5,006 nucleotides of DNA from Desulfonatronum sp. (GCA_007127655.1 SKYX01000210.1:1-5006), one strand, 5' to 3'; shown: positions 1 to 4,785, counted from the first letter of the stretch. A program made the numbers and translations. Notes: generated by a model not told the origin, from the sequence alone.

Positions 1-1647
1 CTGGACAGACACTTTGCCATTGTTGACCGCATTATCAAATGGTCGGACGGGCGGGATGTCCGCTTTGAACTGGCCATGGACATCACCACTCGCAAACGGA
101 CCGAGGAATCGCTGCTGGAAAGCGAAGAGATGCAGCGCAAGATTTTGCAGGCCGTGCCGGACCTGATCATCAGGACCGACATGGAAGGCACGATCACCTT
201 TGTCAATGAAATGGCTTTCCCGGGATTGGAGAATGTTCCTGAGACGAGCATCCTTGGCCGAAACATCTTTTCCGTGGTTGCCGGGCATGATCGTCAACGG
301 GCCATGGACAATGCCCTGGCACGACTTGAAAAGAGCATCGGCCCCCAGGAATACCAGTTGAACATTGATGACGGAATTGTCATTGACGCGGAGGTCAATG
401 GCGCCGTGATCCGCGATAGAGAGACCAAGGCTGTAGGCATGGTCTACGTGATCCGCGACATATCTGAACGTAAACGGGCCGAGCAGGAGAACGCGAAACT
501 CCAGGCCCAGTTTCTCCAGGCCCAGAAGATGGAATCCGTGGGCATTTTGGCCGGAGGCGTGGCCCATGACTTCAACAACCTGCTCCATCTCATGCGGGGC
601 AATATCGAGTTGCTGGCCCTGAACCCATCCATCGACCCCCCGGGGCTGAACAGGCTGAAATCCGTCGCCAGGTCCCTGGACCGGGGGACGAAACTGGTTC
701 AGCAGCTTCTGCTCTTCAGCCGCAAAGCCGAAGCCGTCAAGGAACGGGTCGATGTGAACCGGGAAGTGCGCGAGGTGGCCCGGATGCTGGAGCGGACCAT
801 TCCCAAGATGGTCGCCCTGAAACTTCACCTCGATCCAAAAGCCTGGCCCCTTTTTGCCGACCCGGTACAGATCGAACAGATTCTGCTCAACCTGGCGAGC
901 AATGCCGTGGACGCCATGCCGGATGGCGGGAAGCTGATGGTGGAGACGGGCAATGTGGTTCTGGACGAGGCGTTCATGAGGCTCCATCCGGGCGCTTCCG
1001 TCGGACCTCATGTGCTTCTGATCGTCACGGACACAGGCCGCGGCATGGATAAGGAGATTCTGGATCATATCTTCGACCCTTTCTTCACCACCAAGGAGGT
1101 GGGCAAGGGGACGGGTCTCGGGCTGGCCTCGGTCTACGGCATTATCAAAGCCCATGGTGGGCATATCCAGTGCTACAGCGAGCCGGGACTGGGCACGACG
1201 TTCAGGGTGTATCTGCCTACTGGGGAACAAGGCGATATACCTGAAACGGAACTATTGACGGAATCATCACCCCAGGGCGGCCACGAAACCATCCTGGTGG
1301 TCGACGACGAGCCTGAAATCCGAGAGTTGACAAAAGAAGCCCTGGAGTCCCTCGGATACTCCGTGAAAAGTTGTGCCACTGGCGAGGATGCCGTGTGCAT
1401 CTACAAAGATGAAGGCAAGTCCATCGACTTGGTCTTGCTGGACCTGAATATGCCCGGCATGGGCGGGCATCGCTGCCTAAGAGAACTCGTGATGTTCGAT
1501 CCCGCTGTTAGGGTGATCATTGCCAGCGGCTACACGGCCAATGACCATGGCAAGGATGCACTTGCTTCGGGTGCCAAAGCCTTTCTTAGCAAGCCTTATC
1601 AACTGAAGGAACTGGCAGCCTTGGTGCGGGATGTGCTGGATGAGTGA
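1..1647 (+). CDS. PAS-domain hybrid histidine kinase with C-terminal receiver, 5' partial
   Basis: The reading frame is open from base 1, so the N-terminus lies outside the window; 548 residues are visible and the ATG at 76 is internal. Residues 1-30 are the end of one PAS/PAC unit (FELAMDITTRKR). Residues ~46-160 form a complete PAS domain ending in RDISERKRAE, followed by a coiled-coil linker (~155-182). The phospho-accepting H-box is GGVAHDFNNLL with His189. The ATPase domain shows an N-box (N297, N301), G1 (DTGRG at 344), F-box (FDPFFTTK at 358) and G2 (GKGTGLGL at 368). A receiver domain occupies ~431-548, with acidic pair D435/D436, phospho-acceptor D481 (LLDLNMPGMGG) and conserved Lys531 (SKPY). 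All catalytic residues are present, so the visible part should be active: it senses through PAS, autophosphorylates and passes phosphate to its own receiver. The last eight bases overlap the next short frame. Signal and downstream partner cannot be read here. Confidence 0.95.
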   Translation: MDRHFAIVDRIIKWSDGRDVRFELAMDITTRKRTEESLLESEEMQRKILQAVPDLIIRTDMEGTITFVNEMAFPGLENVPETSILGRNIFSVVAGHDRQRAMDNALARLEKSIGPQEYQLNIDDGIVIDAEVNGAVIRDRETKAVGMVYVIRDISERKRAEQENAKLQAQFLQAQKMESVGILAGGVAHDFNNLLHLMRGNIELLALNPSIDPPGLNRLKSVARSLDRGTKLVQQLLLFSRKAEAVKERVDVNREVREVARMLERTIPKMVALKLHLDPKAWPLFADPVQIEQILLNLASNAVDAMPDGGKLMVETGNVVLDEAFMRLHPGASVGPHVLLIVTDTGRGMDKEILDHIFDPFFTTKEVGKGTGLGLASVYGIIKAHGGHIQCYSEPGLGTTFRVYLPTGEQGDIPETELLTESSPQGGHETILVVDDEPEIRELTKEALESLGYSVKSCATGEDAVCIYKDEGKSIDLVLLDLNMPGMGGHRCLRELVMFDPAVRVIIASGYTANDHGKDALASGAKAFLSKPYQLKELAALVRDVLDE

Positions 1648-1783
1648 AGTGGACGGCAAGATCGACGTCCAAAAAGTCGACCCGCTGCTTTTCGACATGG
1701 CCGGTCCCCACTACTGGAGCCTCGGCAGCCAGGTTGGATCTTGCTGGAATATCGGCAAGAGCATGATAATTGCCAAGTCATGA
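1640..1783 (+). pseudogene. Flavin reductase/flavoredoxin C-terminal remnant (47 codons)
   Basis: A 47-codon frame starts at an ATG that overlaps the kinase stop by eight bases (ATGAGTGA). From residue 5 it reads DGKIDVQKVDPLLFDMAG, then HYWSLGSQVGSCWNIGKSM. This pattern (DGK-D-K-PL-F, a Y-LG motif, then W/F-IGK just before the stop) is what I recall from the C-terminus of flavin reductase/flavoredoxin proteins, FMN-binding proteins common in sulfate reducers. Such proteins run to roughly 190 residues; everything upstream is missing, because the upstream DNA is intact kinase coding sequence. The best reading is a leftover tail joined to the kinase end by deletion. The alternative is a real small protein translated by coupling to the kinase; there is no separate Shine-Dalgarno. 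The family match is from memory. Confidence 0.42.
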
Positions 1784-1810
1784 CATTTCGCGACAGTTGT
1801 CTACGACTTT

Positions 1811-2146
1811 ATGCCGACACTCAAAGAACAACTCTCCCGCGAAAAGCCCTGGGCTATCCTGGGCATTAGTCGCAAGAAATACGACACGATCAAGCCATGG
1901 AAAAAGGCCGGGATGACGAAAGAAAAATACGCGGAGATGCTCAACCTCATGCCGCATGAGGCCATGCAAATATTGAAGGATGAAGCAGACGCCGAAAGAT
2001 TGGTGGAGAGTATTATCTTTGGGTCACAGGGGAAGGATCTGGTTGCGGTAAGAGCGGGAAGCCGAGGCACGAGAGATTTGGGCGATGCGGTGATGCTGCG
2101 GGTGCTGGAGTTTGCGCAAGGTGCGTATCCGGTGGTAGAGGGGTGA
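1811..2146 (+). CDS. Hypothetical protein with tandem 16-residue W-G-[IM]-[ST]-x-K-Y repeat
   Basis: I do not recognise this 111-residue protein. It begins with a tandem repeat. Residues 12-27 (KPWAILGISRKKYDTI) and 28-43 (KPWKKAGMTKEKYAEM) align without gaps as KPWxxxG[IM][ST][KR]xKYxx[IM], and the DNA of the two units is also similar. Each unit resembles the turn and recognition-helix half of helix-turn-helix motifs of the 'G-I/M-S-R-x-x-Y' kind, so nucleic-acid binding is possible but unproven. Residues ~49-66 are a predicted acidic helix (EAMQILKDEADAERLVE). The C-terminal 45 residues show no motif I know, and their Gly/Arg-rich start may be low-quality coding sequence. There is no convincing Shine-Dalgarno before the ATG, and the frame is open back to the stop at 1781, so the start is uncertain. 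There is no signal peptide or membrane segment. Confidence 0.55.
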   Translation: MPTLKEQLSREKPWAILGISRKKYDTIKPWKKAGMTKEKYAEMLNLMPHEAMQILKDEADAERLVESIIFGSQGKDLVAVRAGSRGTRDLGDAVMLRVLEFAQGAYPVVEG

Positions 2147-2164
2147 TTCTAGAGAATATCACTA

Positions 2165-2193
2165 TTCGCTTGGTTAAATTGATTCTGTATATC
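2165..2193 (+). promoter_or_regulatory. Weak candidate promoter upstream of the sigZ-arsM cassette
   Basis: TTCGCT (2165-2170) and TATATC (2188-2193) are separated by 17 bp in an AT-rich stretch between the end of the 111-codon gene and the GTTAGGC core at 2234. The -10 matches the consensus at four of six positions and the -35 at about three. Integron cassettes are usually promoterless and rely on a promoter on the fixed side of the insertion, which is where this lies. A SigZ-specific promoter could equally be present, but I cannot recognise its motif. Confidence 0.2.
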
Positions 2194-2253
2194 AGTCTGT
2201 AGATGTACTTTTTGTTGAATCTGCACAATGTAAGTTAGGCCTATGGAGAATTA

Positions 2254-2802
2254 ATGAACTTACCAGAAGAAGTGTGGAAGGAGTATCATTCAAGGCTTCG
2301 CGCTTTTATCAAAAGCAAAATTTCCTATGAAGCAGCTACAGACGATATTCTTCAGGACGTATTCCTGAAAATACATTCCAGTTTGGCGTCTCTGAAGGAT
2401 GATACAAAGCTGAAAAGCTGGATCTACCAAATTGCACGAAATGCTATCGTCGACTATTTCAGGTCGCAGAAGCCCACAGTAGATATTCCTGAATGGTTTT
2501 CAAATCCCGAAACTGATTCCGCCGAAGAGGTTACTCAAGAATTGTCGGAATGCCTGCAACCCATGATACAACTGCTACCCAAGAACTATCGAGAAGCAAT
2601 CATTTTGTCAGAATTAAAAGGATTGACGCAGAAAGAAGTTGCCAAATTGCAGGGCACTTCGCTTTCCGGCACCAAATCCAGAGTACAACGGGGGCGTGCC
2701 CTTTTGAAAAATATGCTATCCGAGTGTTGTCAGCTTGAGTTTGATCATAGTGGCCGACTCTGTGGTTACGAACGAAAGGAGCGAGGCTGTGATATCTGTT
2801 GA
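2254..2802 (+). CDS. sigZ: RNA polymerase ECF-type sigma factor SigZ
   Basis: This 182-residue protein is the expected length for SigZ (about 176 in Bacillus subtilis). Sigma region 2 covers residues ~5-72; DDILQDVFLKIHSSL binds core polymerase, and KSWIYQIARNAIVDYFR is the -10 recognition helix. Region 4 covers ~96-155 (LLPKNYREAIILSEL, then a helix-turn-helix from LTQKEVAKLQGTSLSGTKSRVQRGR) and contacts the -35. The tail is typical of SigZ and Cys-rich: C158, C159, C170, C179 and C182 in the final 25 residues, suitable for binding metal or metalloid or for redox sensing (inference). The start is set by GGAG at 2245-2248 with a 5-nt spacer. It is the first gene of the cassette and lies 99 bp ahead of arsM in the same orientation. 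No anti-sigma factor gene is adjacent, so activity may be controlled through the tail or by transcription. Confidence 0.88.
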   Translation: MNLPEEVWKEYHSRLRAFIKSKISYEAATDDILQDVFLKIHSSLASLKDDTKLKSWIYQIARNAIVDYFRSQKPTVDIPEWFSNPETDSAEEVTQELSECLQPMIQLLPKNYREAIILSELKGLTQKEVAKLQGTSLSGTKSRVQRGRALLKNMLSECCQLEFDHSGRLCGYERKERGCDIC

Positions 2803-2849
2803 TCACCAGCGACTGCCGATCGTTTGCGTCCTTTTGGGTCTTTCTCCGT

Positions 2850-2889
2850 CTATTAGGGTGAGCGTTGCTCATAACCATAAACCCTATAG
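2850..2889 (+). promoter_or_regulatory. Nested inverted repeat in the arsM leader, abutting the RBS
   Basis: The outer arms CTATTAGGG (2850-2858) and CCCTATAG (2882-2889) pair with one bulged T. Inside them TGAGC (2859-2863) pairs perfectly with GCTCA (2867-2871) around a GTT loop, leaving an unpaired strip at 2872-2881. The right arm ends in the first base of the Shine-Dalgarno GAGGAGG (2889-2895). There is no U-run, so it is not an intrinsic terminator. It could be an RNA hairpin that tunes arsM translation or transcript stability, or a dimeric-repressor operator such as that of an ArsR-type regulator. No ArsR gene is in view. Either role is inference. Confidence 0.35.
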
Positions 2890-2901
2890 AGGAGGTTCCA
2901 A

Positions 2902-3705
2902 ATGGACAAGTTAATGAATGACGAGATTCGTAGTGCGGTTCGGGAGAATTACGCAAAGGTTGCTGTATCAGGGAGCGCCGGGTGCGGTTGCTCACCATCC
3001 TGTTGTGGAACACCAAGCGAGGTGAGGGCGGCTGATATTTCGCTTGGGTTGGGTTACTCCAGCGAGGAGGTGGCTGCTGTGCCGGAAGGAGCGAACATGG
3101 GTCTTGGGTGTGGCAATCCGCAAGCTATCGCTTCCTTGCAACCCGGCGAAACAGTACTCGATCTCGGCAGCGGCGGAGGGTTCGACTCTTATCTGGCTGC
3201 ACGAGCAGTTGGAGACGATGGACAGGTTATCGGTGTTGACATGACGCCGGAGATGATCACCAAATCCCGTCGGAATGCTGAGAAAGCCGGATTCAGAAAT
3301 GTCGATTTTCGATTGGGGGAGTTGGAGAATCTTCCAATTGCCGATGGGATTGTTGATATCATCATCTCGAATTGTGTAATCAATCTTTCCCCCGAAAAAC
3401 AAAGGGTATTCAGCGAGGCTTTCCGCGTATTGAAATCAGGCGGACGGCTGGCGATTTCTGATGTTGTAGCCACTGCCGAAATGCCTGACCCCGTAAAGAA
3501 AGATATGGCTATGTATACTGGATGCGTGAGCGGCGCATCTTTCATCCCGGAACTCGAATCCATGTTGCGGCAAGCTGGCTTTGAAAACATACGTATCAGA
3601 CCAAAAGATGAGAGTAAAACCTTTATCCGTGATTGGGCACCCGGAAGCAAGATCGAGAATTATATTGTTTCGGCTACTATTGAAGCAGTAAAGCCGCAGG
3701 CCTAA
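2902..3705 (+). CDS. arsM: Arsenite S-adenosylmethionine methyltransferase ArsM
   Basis: This cytosolic enzyme (267 residues, full length for the bacterial family) transfers methyl groups from S-adenosylmethionine to As(III), giving methylated and eventually volatile arsenicals. SAM motif I is VLDLGSGGGFD at residues 85-95, and an acidic motif II (VIGVDMTPEMI) follows at 109-119. The three cysteines that coordinate arsenic are present: C70 (GLGCGNP), C158 (SNCVINLSP) and C208 (TGCVSGA), equivalent to C72/C174/C224 of the algal enzyme. An N-terminal Cys cluster (C28, C30, C34, C35) matches the extra cysteine region of the family. The start is fixed by GAGGAGG at 2889-2895 with a 6-nt spacer, a very strong RBS. 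The TAA stop lies inside the attC R'' box. No arsenic efflux or reductase gene is visible. Product annotation is very secure. Confidence 0.96.
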   Translation: MDKLMNDEIRSAVRENYAKVAVSGSAGCGCSPSCCGTPSEVRAADISLGLGYSSEEVAAVPEGANMGLGCGNPQAIASLQPGETVLDLGSGGGFDSYLAARAVGDDGQVIGVDMTPEMITKSRRNAEKAGFRNVDFRLGELENLPIADGIVDIIISNCVINLSPEKQRVFSEAFRVLKSGGRLAISDVVATAEMPDPVKKDMAMYTGCVSGASFIPELESMLRQAGFENIRIRPKDESKTFIRDWAPGSKIENYIVSATIEAVKPQA

Positions 3706-3774
3706 CAACCGCATCAACACGGACTGCAAATTCCGCTGCGCTCCATTGCCAGCCGGTTATGCTGGACGTTATGT
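3700..3774 (+). other. Integron attC site (75 bp) at the 3' end of arsM
   Basis: R'' is GCCTAAC (3700-3706, consensus RYYYAAC). L'' GCATCAAC (3711-3718) pairs with L' GTTATGC (3756-3762), leaving C3715 extrahelical on the top strand, which is a G on the recombinogenic bottom strand. That unpaired base in L'' is the hallmark that fixes attC polarity. Pairing continues inward with CGG/CCG (3720-3722 with 3753-3755) and, after bulged A3723, CTG/CAG (3724-3726 with 3750-3752), ending in an imperfect stem and a variable loop. R' is GTTATGT (3768-3774), which departs from GTTRRRY at one position. That is tolerable here because the TTATGT belongs to the next DNA segment. The 75-bp length is within the usual attC range. 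Strand assignment follows the cassette orientation. Confidence 0.8.
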
Positions 3775-3796
3775 GTCAAAATAAAGGAGACTAAAA

Positions 3797-4042
3797 ATGG
3801 GACCAGGATATTTTTGGAGCGGTGGAATGTGGATATTCCCAATCATTATGATCATTGTAATGTTGATTGTTGTTTACCTAATATTTGGACGGGGCAATAT
3901 CAGAGCACCATGGTGTGGTCCCAGTCAATATTACGATAATGTGAAAAGCTCAGAGTCCGCCTTGGAAATCTTGAAAAAGCGATATGCCAAAGGCGAAATT
4001 ACTAAAGAAGAATTTGAACAAATGAAAAACGATATTATCTGA
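3797..4042 (+). CDS. Small single-pass membrane protein with SHOCT domain
   Basis: This 81-residue protein has a short Gly/aromatic N-terminus, one hydrophobic segment at residues ~12-30 (IFPIIMIIVMLIVVYLIFG) and a SHOCT domain at the C-terminus (~54-80: ALEILKKRYAKGEITKEEFEQMKNDI). SHOCT ('short C-terminal') domains are thought to promote oligomerisation or protein binding. This tiny TM-plus-SHOCT layout is common in bacteria, often near metal-resistance genes, with unknown function. The start is set by AAGGAGA (3784-3790) with a 6-nt spacer. The gene lies 92 bp after arsM, and its leader begins exactly at the attC crossover, so it looks like the first gene of a following cassette or the DNA that received the sigZ-arsM cassette. 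A single Cys (C40) is the only candidate metal ligand. Confidence 0.85.
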   Translation: MGPGYFWSGGMWIFPIIMIIVMLIVVYLIFGRGNIRAPWCGPSQYYDNVKSSESALEILKKRYAKGEITKEEFEQMKNDII

Positions 4043-4053
4043 AGAGAATGAAA

Positions 4054-4131
4054 ATGACTGATTCAGATTTAGATAGTTTCCATCCGGAAACTCCTATGTT
4101 TCCGGATGAAAACGAGATAAAGCATGTCTAA
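4054..4131 (+). CDS. Possible 25-residue peptide after the SHOCT gene
   Basis: An ATG at 4054 (or one two codons earlier at 4048) opens a 25-codon frame beginning MTDSDLDSFHPETP and ending in NEIKHV. It starts only 11 bp after the SHOCT stop, close enough for translational coupling, with a weak purine-rich GAAGAGA ahead of the 4048 ATG. The peptide is acidic and hydrophilic, with no recognisable motif. Its middle is encoded by the perfect hairpin at 4076-4113, so the sequence may be shaped by RNA structure rather than protein. I do not recognise it, and it may be chance. Confidence 0.25.
   Translation: MTDSDLDSFHPETPMFPDENEIKHV
4076..4113. repeat. Strong inverted repeat, 15 paired bases with one mismatch
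   Basis: CATCCGGAAAC (4081-4091) is perfectly complementary to GTTTCCGGATG (4098-4108) around the loop TCCTAT. After one C/A mismatch (4080/4109) four further pairs extend it, GTTT (4076-4079) with AAAC (4110-4113). It is not followed by a T-run, so it is not a classical intrinsic terminator. It lies 34 bp after the SHOCT stop and may stabilise the 3' end of that transcript. The right arm can also pair with CATCCGAAA at 4133-4141, giving an alternative fold. Confidence 0.7.
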
Positions 4132-4147
4132 GCATCCGAAATCAACC

Positions 4148-4154
4148 GTTAGGC
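4148..4154 (+). other. Second GTTAGGC integron-type core site
   Basis: This is an exact copy of the heptamer at 2234-2240. It lies 12 bp before a start codon (4167) that has an AAGGA ribosome binding site, the same arrangement as at sigZ. A complete attC upstream of it is not visible: no RYYYAAC box that would pair with it is found after the SHOCT gene, apart from the near-match GTCTAAG at 4126-4132. If it is a cassette boundary, the attC of the SHOCT cassette has been lost or is highly diverged. A chance match is possible. Confidence 0.35.
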
Positions 4155-4166
4155 GAAGGAAAGAAC

Positions 4167-4298
4167 ATGAAGTCAGTTATCATCAAGTTTCCGCTCAAAG
4201 ATGAATGGGTTGCGGCACATAGATCGCGCTGGCAAGAATCTCTCTTGCCCGGTCGCGGGCCTGGGCGGGAGTCAGTTGAGGTGGGGAACCGATCTTGA
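4167..4298 (+). pseudogene. Truncated gene start, possibly an M23-type peptidase family N-terminus
   Basis: The ATG at 4167 has a good RBS (AAGGA at 4156-4160). The first 18 codons read [18 protein letters not shown], which resembles, from memory, the beginning of small M23-peptidase-like proteins (FPL-EW-A/V-pattern before a Gly-Thr-Asp segment). From about codon 19 (4221) the frame runs into DNA that codes on the other strand for a recombinase fragment, giving Arg/Gly-rich nonsense until TGA at 4298. The native C-terminal part is therefore lost at a junction near 4220. The family assignment is tentative; the truncation is better supported than the identity. Confidence 0.4.
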
Positions 4299-4460
4299 TG
4301 CGGTTGCGTTTACGGCCAAGCCGATAATCGCAATAAAAGGTGAGTTTGCCGGTGGGCTGAACCCTTTCCAGAAACCCCTTAAGATCGACCGCAGACTGTC
4401 ACCGCCGGTCCGCACCGGACCCATGTCTGCCGTTTTTCAATCGAACCCACTTTTCAACAT
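4195..4460 (-). pseudogene. Broken N-terminal fragment of a phage-type tyrosine recombinase
   Basis: Read on the minus strand, 4389 down to 4221 encodes [19 protein letters not shown], then [20 protein letters not shown] and [17 protein letters not shown]. This is the arm-type DNA-binding domain of P4/phage-type integrases (LKGF-VRV-P-GK-TF...YR--GR---KIG----LT--QAR--A--IL). The catalytic domain with R-H-R-Y is entirely absent. The reading frame is broken: from the putative ATG (4460-4458) it reads MLKSGFD, an in-frame TGA, then [18 protein letters not shown] in that same frame, and a +1 shift near 4385-4390 is needed to reach the conserved LKGF segment. The far end joins at ~4220 to the unrelated plus-strand gene start; the frame itself runs on to a TGA at 4195. 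It is a decayed remnant with no recombinase function. Confidence 0.7.
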
Positions 4461-4506
4461 ACTACTATAAAACATTTTTTCTTTTGTGCTTTGCTATTTT
4501 TTTTGT

Positions 4507-4536
4507 TTTATGGATTTGATTTACAGGCATTTGCAA
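4507..4536 (-). promoter_or_regulatory. Weak candidate promoter for the recombinase remnant
   Basis: On the minus strand TTGCAA (4536-4531) and CATAAA (4512-4507) are spaced by 18 bp, about 47 bp upstream of the remnant's ATG, in a strongly AT-rich, T-tract-rich stretch. The -35 and -10 each match the consensus at about four positions. AT-rich DNA gives such matches by chance, so this is tentative. Confidence 0.2.
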
Positions 4537-4567
4537 CAATATTCGTGTATTGATGATATTTTGCTTG

Positions 4568-4654
4568 AATTGCGCTTTATCAATGGATTTTGATGCAATA
4601 AGAAGGTCAACATCCAGGCCCGGTGGAGCCCGCAGGGACAGTGATAGCGCAATT
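4568..4654. repeat. Imperfect inverted repeat, 13 bp arms, 59 bp apart
   Basis: AATTGCGCTTTATCA (4568-4582) and TGATAGCGCAATT (4642-4654) are reverse complements except for two extra T in the left arm. Downstream of the right arm is TTGGCCA, a sequence type often seen in the subterminal repeats of IS21-family elements. The repeat might be a transposase-binding site pair near an IS end, or an RNA hairpin. Neither can be decided from one end of the element. Confidence 0.4.
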
Positions 4655-4722
4655 TGGCCATGTCTTACCCGACCTGAGCTGCAACATCACAGGGATAAGC
4701 TTGAATACTGGGTAGATAACGC

Positions 4723-4765
4723 AAAAAAGGATCAGGCTTCTGATAGAAAGCCTGATCCTTTTTTT
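4723..4765. terminator. Bidirectional intrinsic terminator 3' of istB
   Basis: AAAAAAGGATCAGGCTT (4723-4739) pairs perfectly over 17 bp with its complement at 4748-4764 around the loop CTGATAGA. The stem core is GGATCAGGCTT, flanked by an A-run on one side and seven T (4759-4765) on the other, so it works as a Rho-independent terminator in both directions. On the minus strand it begins 20 bp after the istB stop and ends that transcript. On the plus strand it would stop read-through from the cassette region. Confidence 0.9.
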
Positions 4766-4785
4766 GAAGAGGGGCGGGGTGTCGA

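Larger units (their letters stand above)
2235..3768 (+). mobile_element. Integron gene cassette carrying sigZ and arsM
   Basis: The left boundary is the core GTTAGGC at 2234-2240, cleaved between G and TT in integron recombination. The right boundary is the G3768 of the attC R' box. In circular form the attC would read R'' GCCTAAC (3700-3706) and R' GTTAGGC (G3768 joined to TTAGGC at 2235), which are exact reverse complements, as expected for a true cassette. Both genes point toward the attC, the first start codon lies 14 bp after the core with its RBS in the leader, and the last stop codon falls inside R''. At ~1534 bp with two genes it is larger than most cassettes. It is AT-richer than the kinase to its left. 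No intI or attI is visible, so it could sit in a CALIN-type array or a secondary site. Confidence 0.68.
4461..4722. other. AT-rich intergenic spacer without a convincing gene
   Basis: From 4461 to about 4610 the DNA is very AT-rich with T-tracts, then becomes more GC-rich. The only long frame (plus, 4550-4828) uses low-complexity, Arg-rich sequence and runs straight through the terminator hairpin and into the end of the antisense IstB gene, so it is not credible. The stretch contains the imperfect inverted repeat listed separately. It probably includes one end of the IS21-type element that carries istB, but the terminal repeat cannot be fixed without the other end. Confidence 0.5.

Noticed and set aside
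2146..2157. Small palindrome ATTCT-AG-AGAAT after the 111-codon gene
   Set aside because: Five-base arms with no T-run are too short for a terminator and expected by chance in AT-rich DNA.
2803..2901. Possible second attC between sigZ and arsM, which would make them separate cassettes
   Set aside because: No GTTRRRY or RYYYAAC box with matching partner is present in the gap. The hairpin there has different geometry, so the two genes are treated as one cassette.
2600..3016. Minus-strand open frame of 138 codons across the sigZ-arsM gap
   Set aside because: It is antisense to the ends of two well-supported genes and to the hairpin and RBS of arsM, and its protein has no family features.
3189..3650. 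Minus-strand open frame of 153 codons inside arsM
   Set aside because: It is fully antisense to a gene with clear catalytic motifs, has no RBS, and its translation lacks any recognisable domain.
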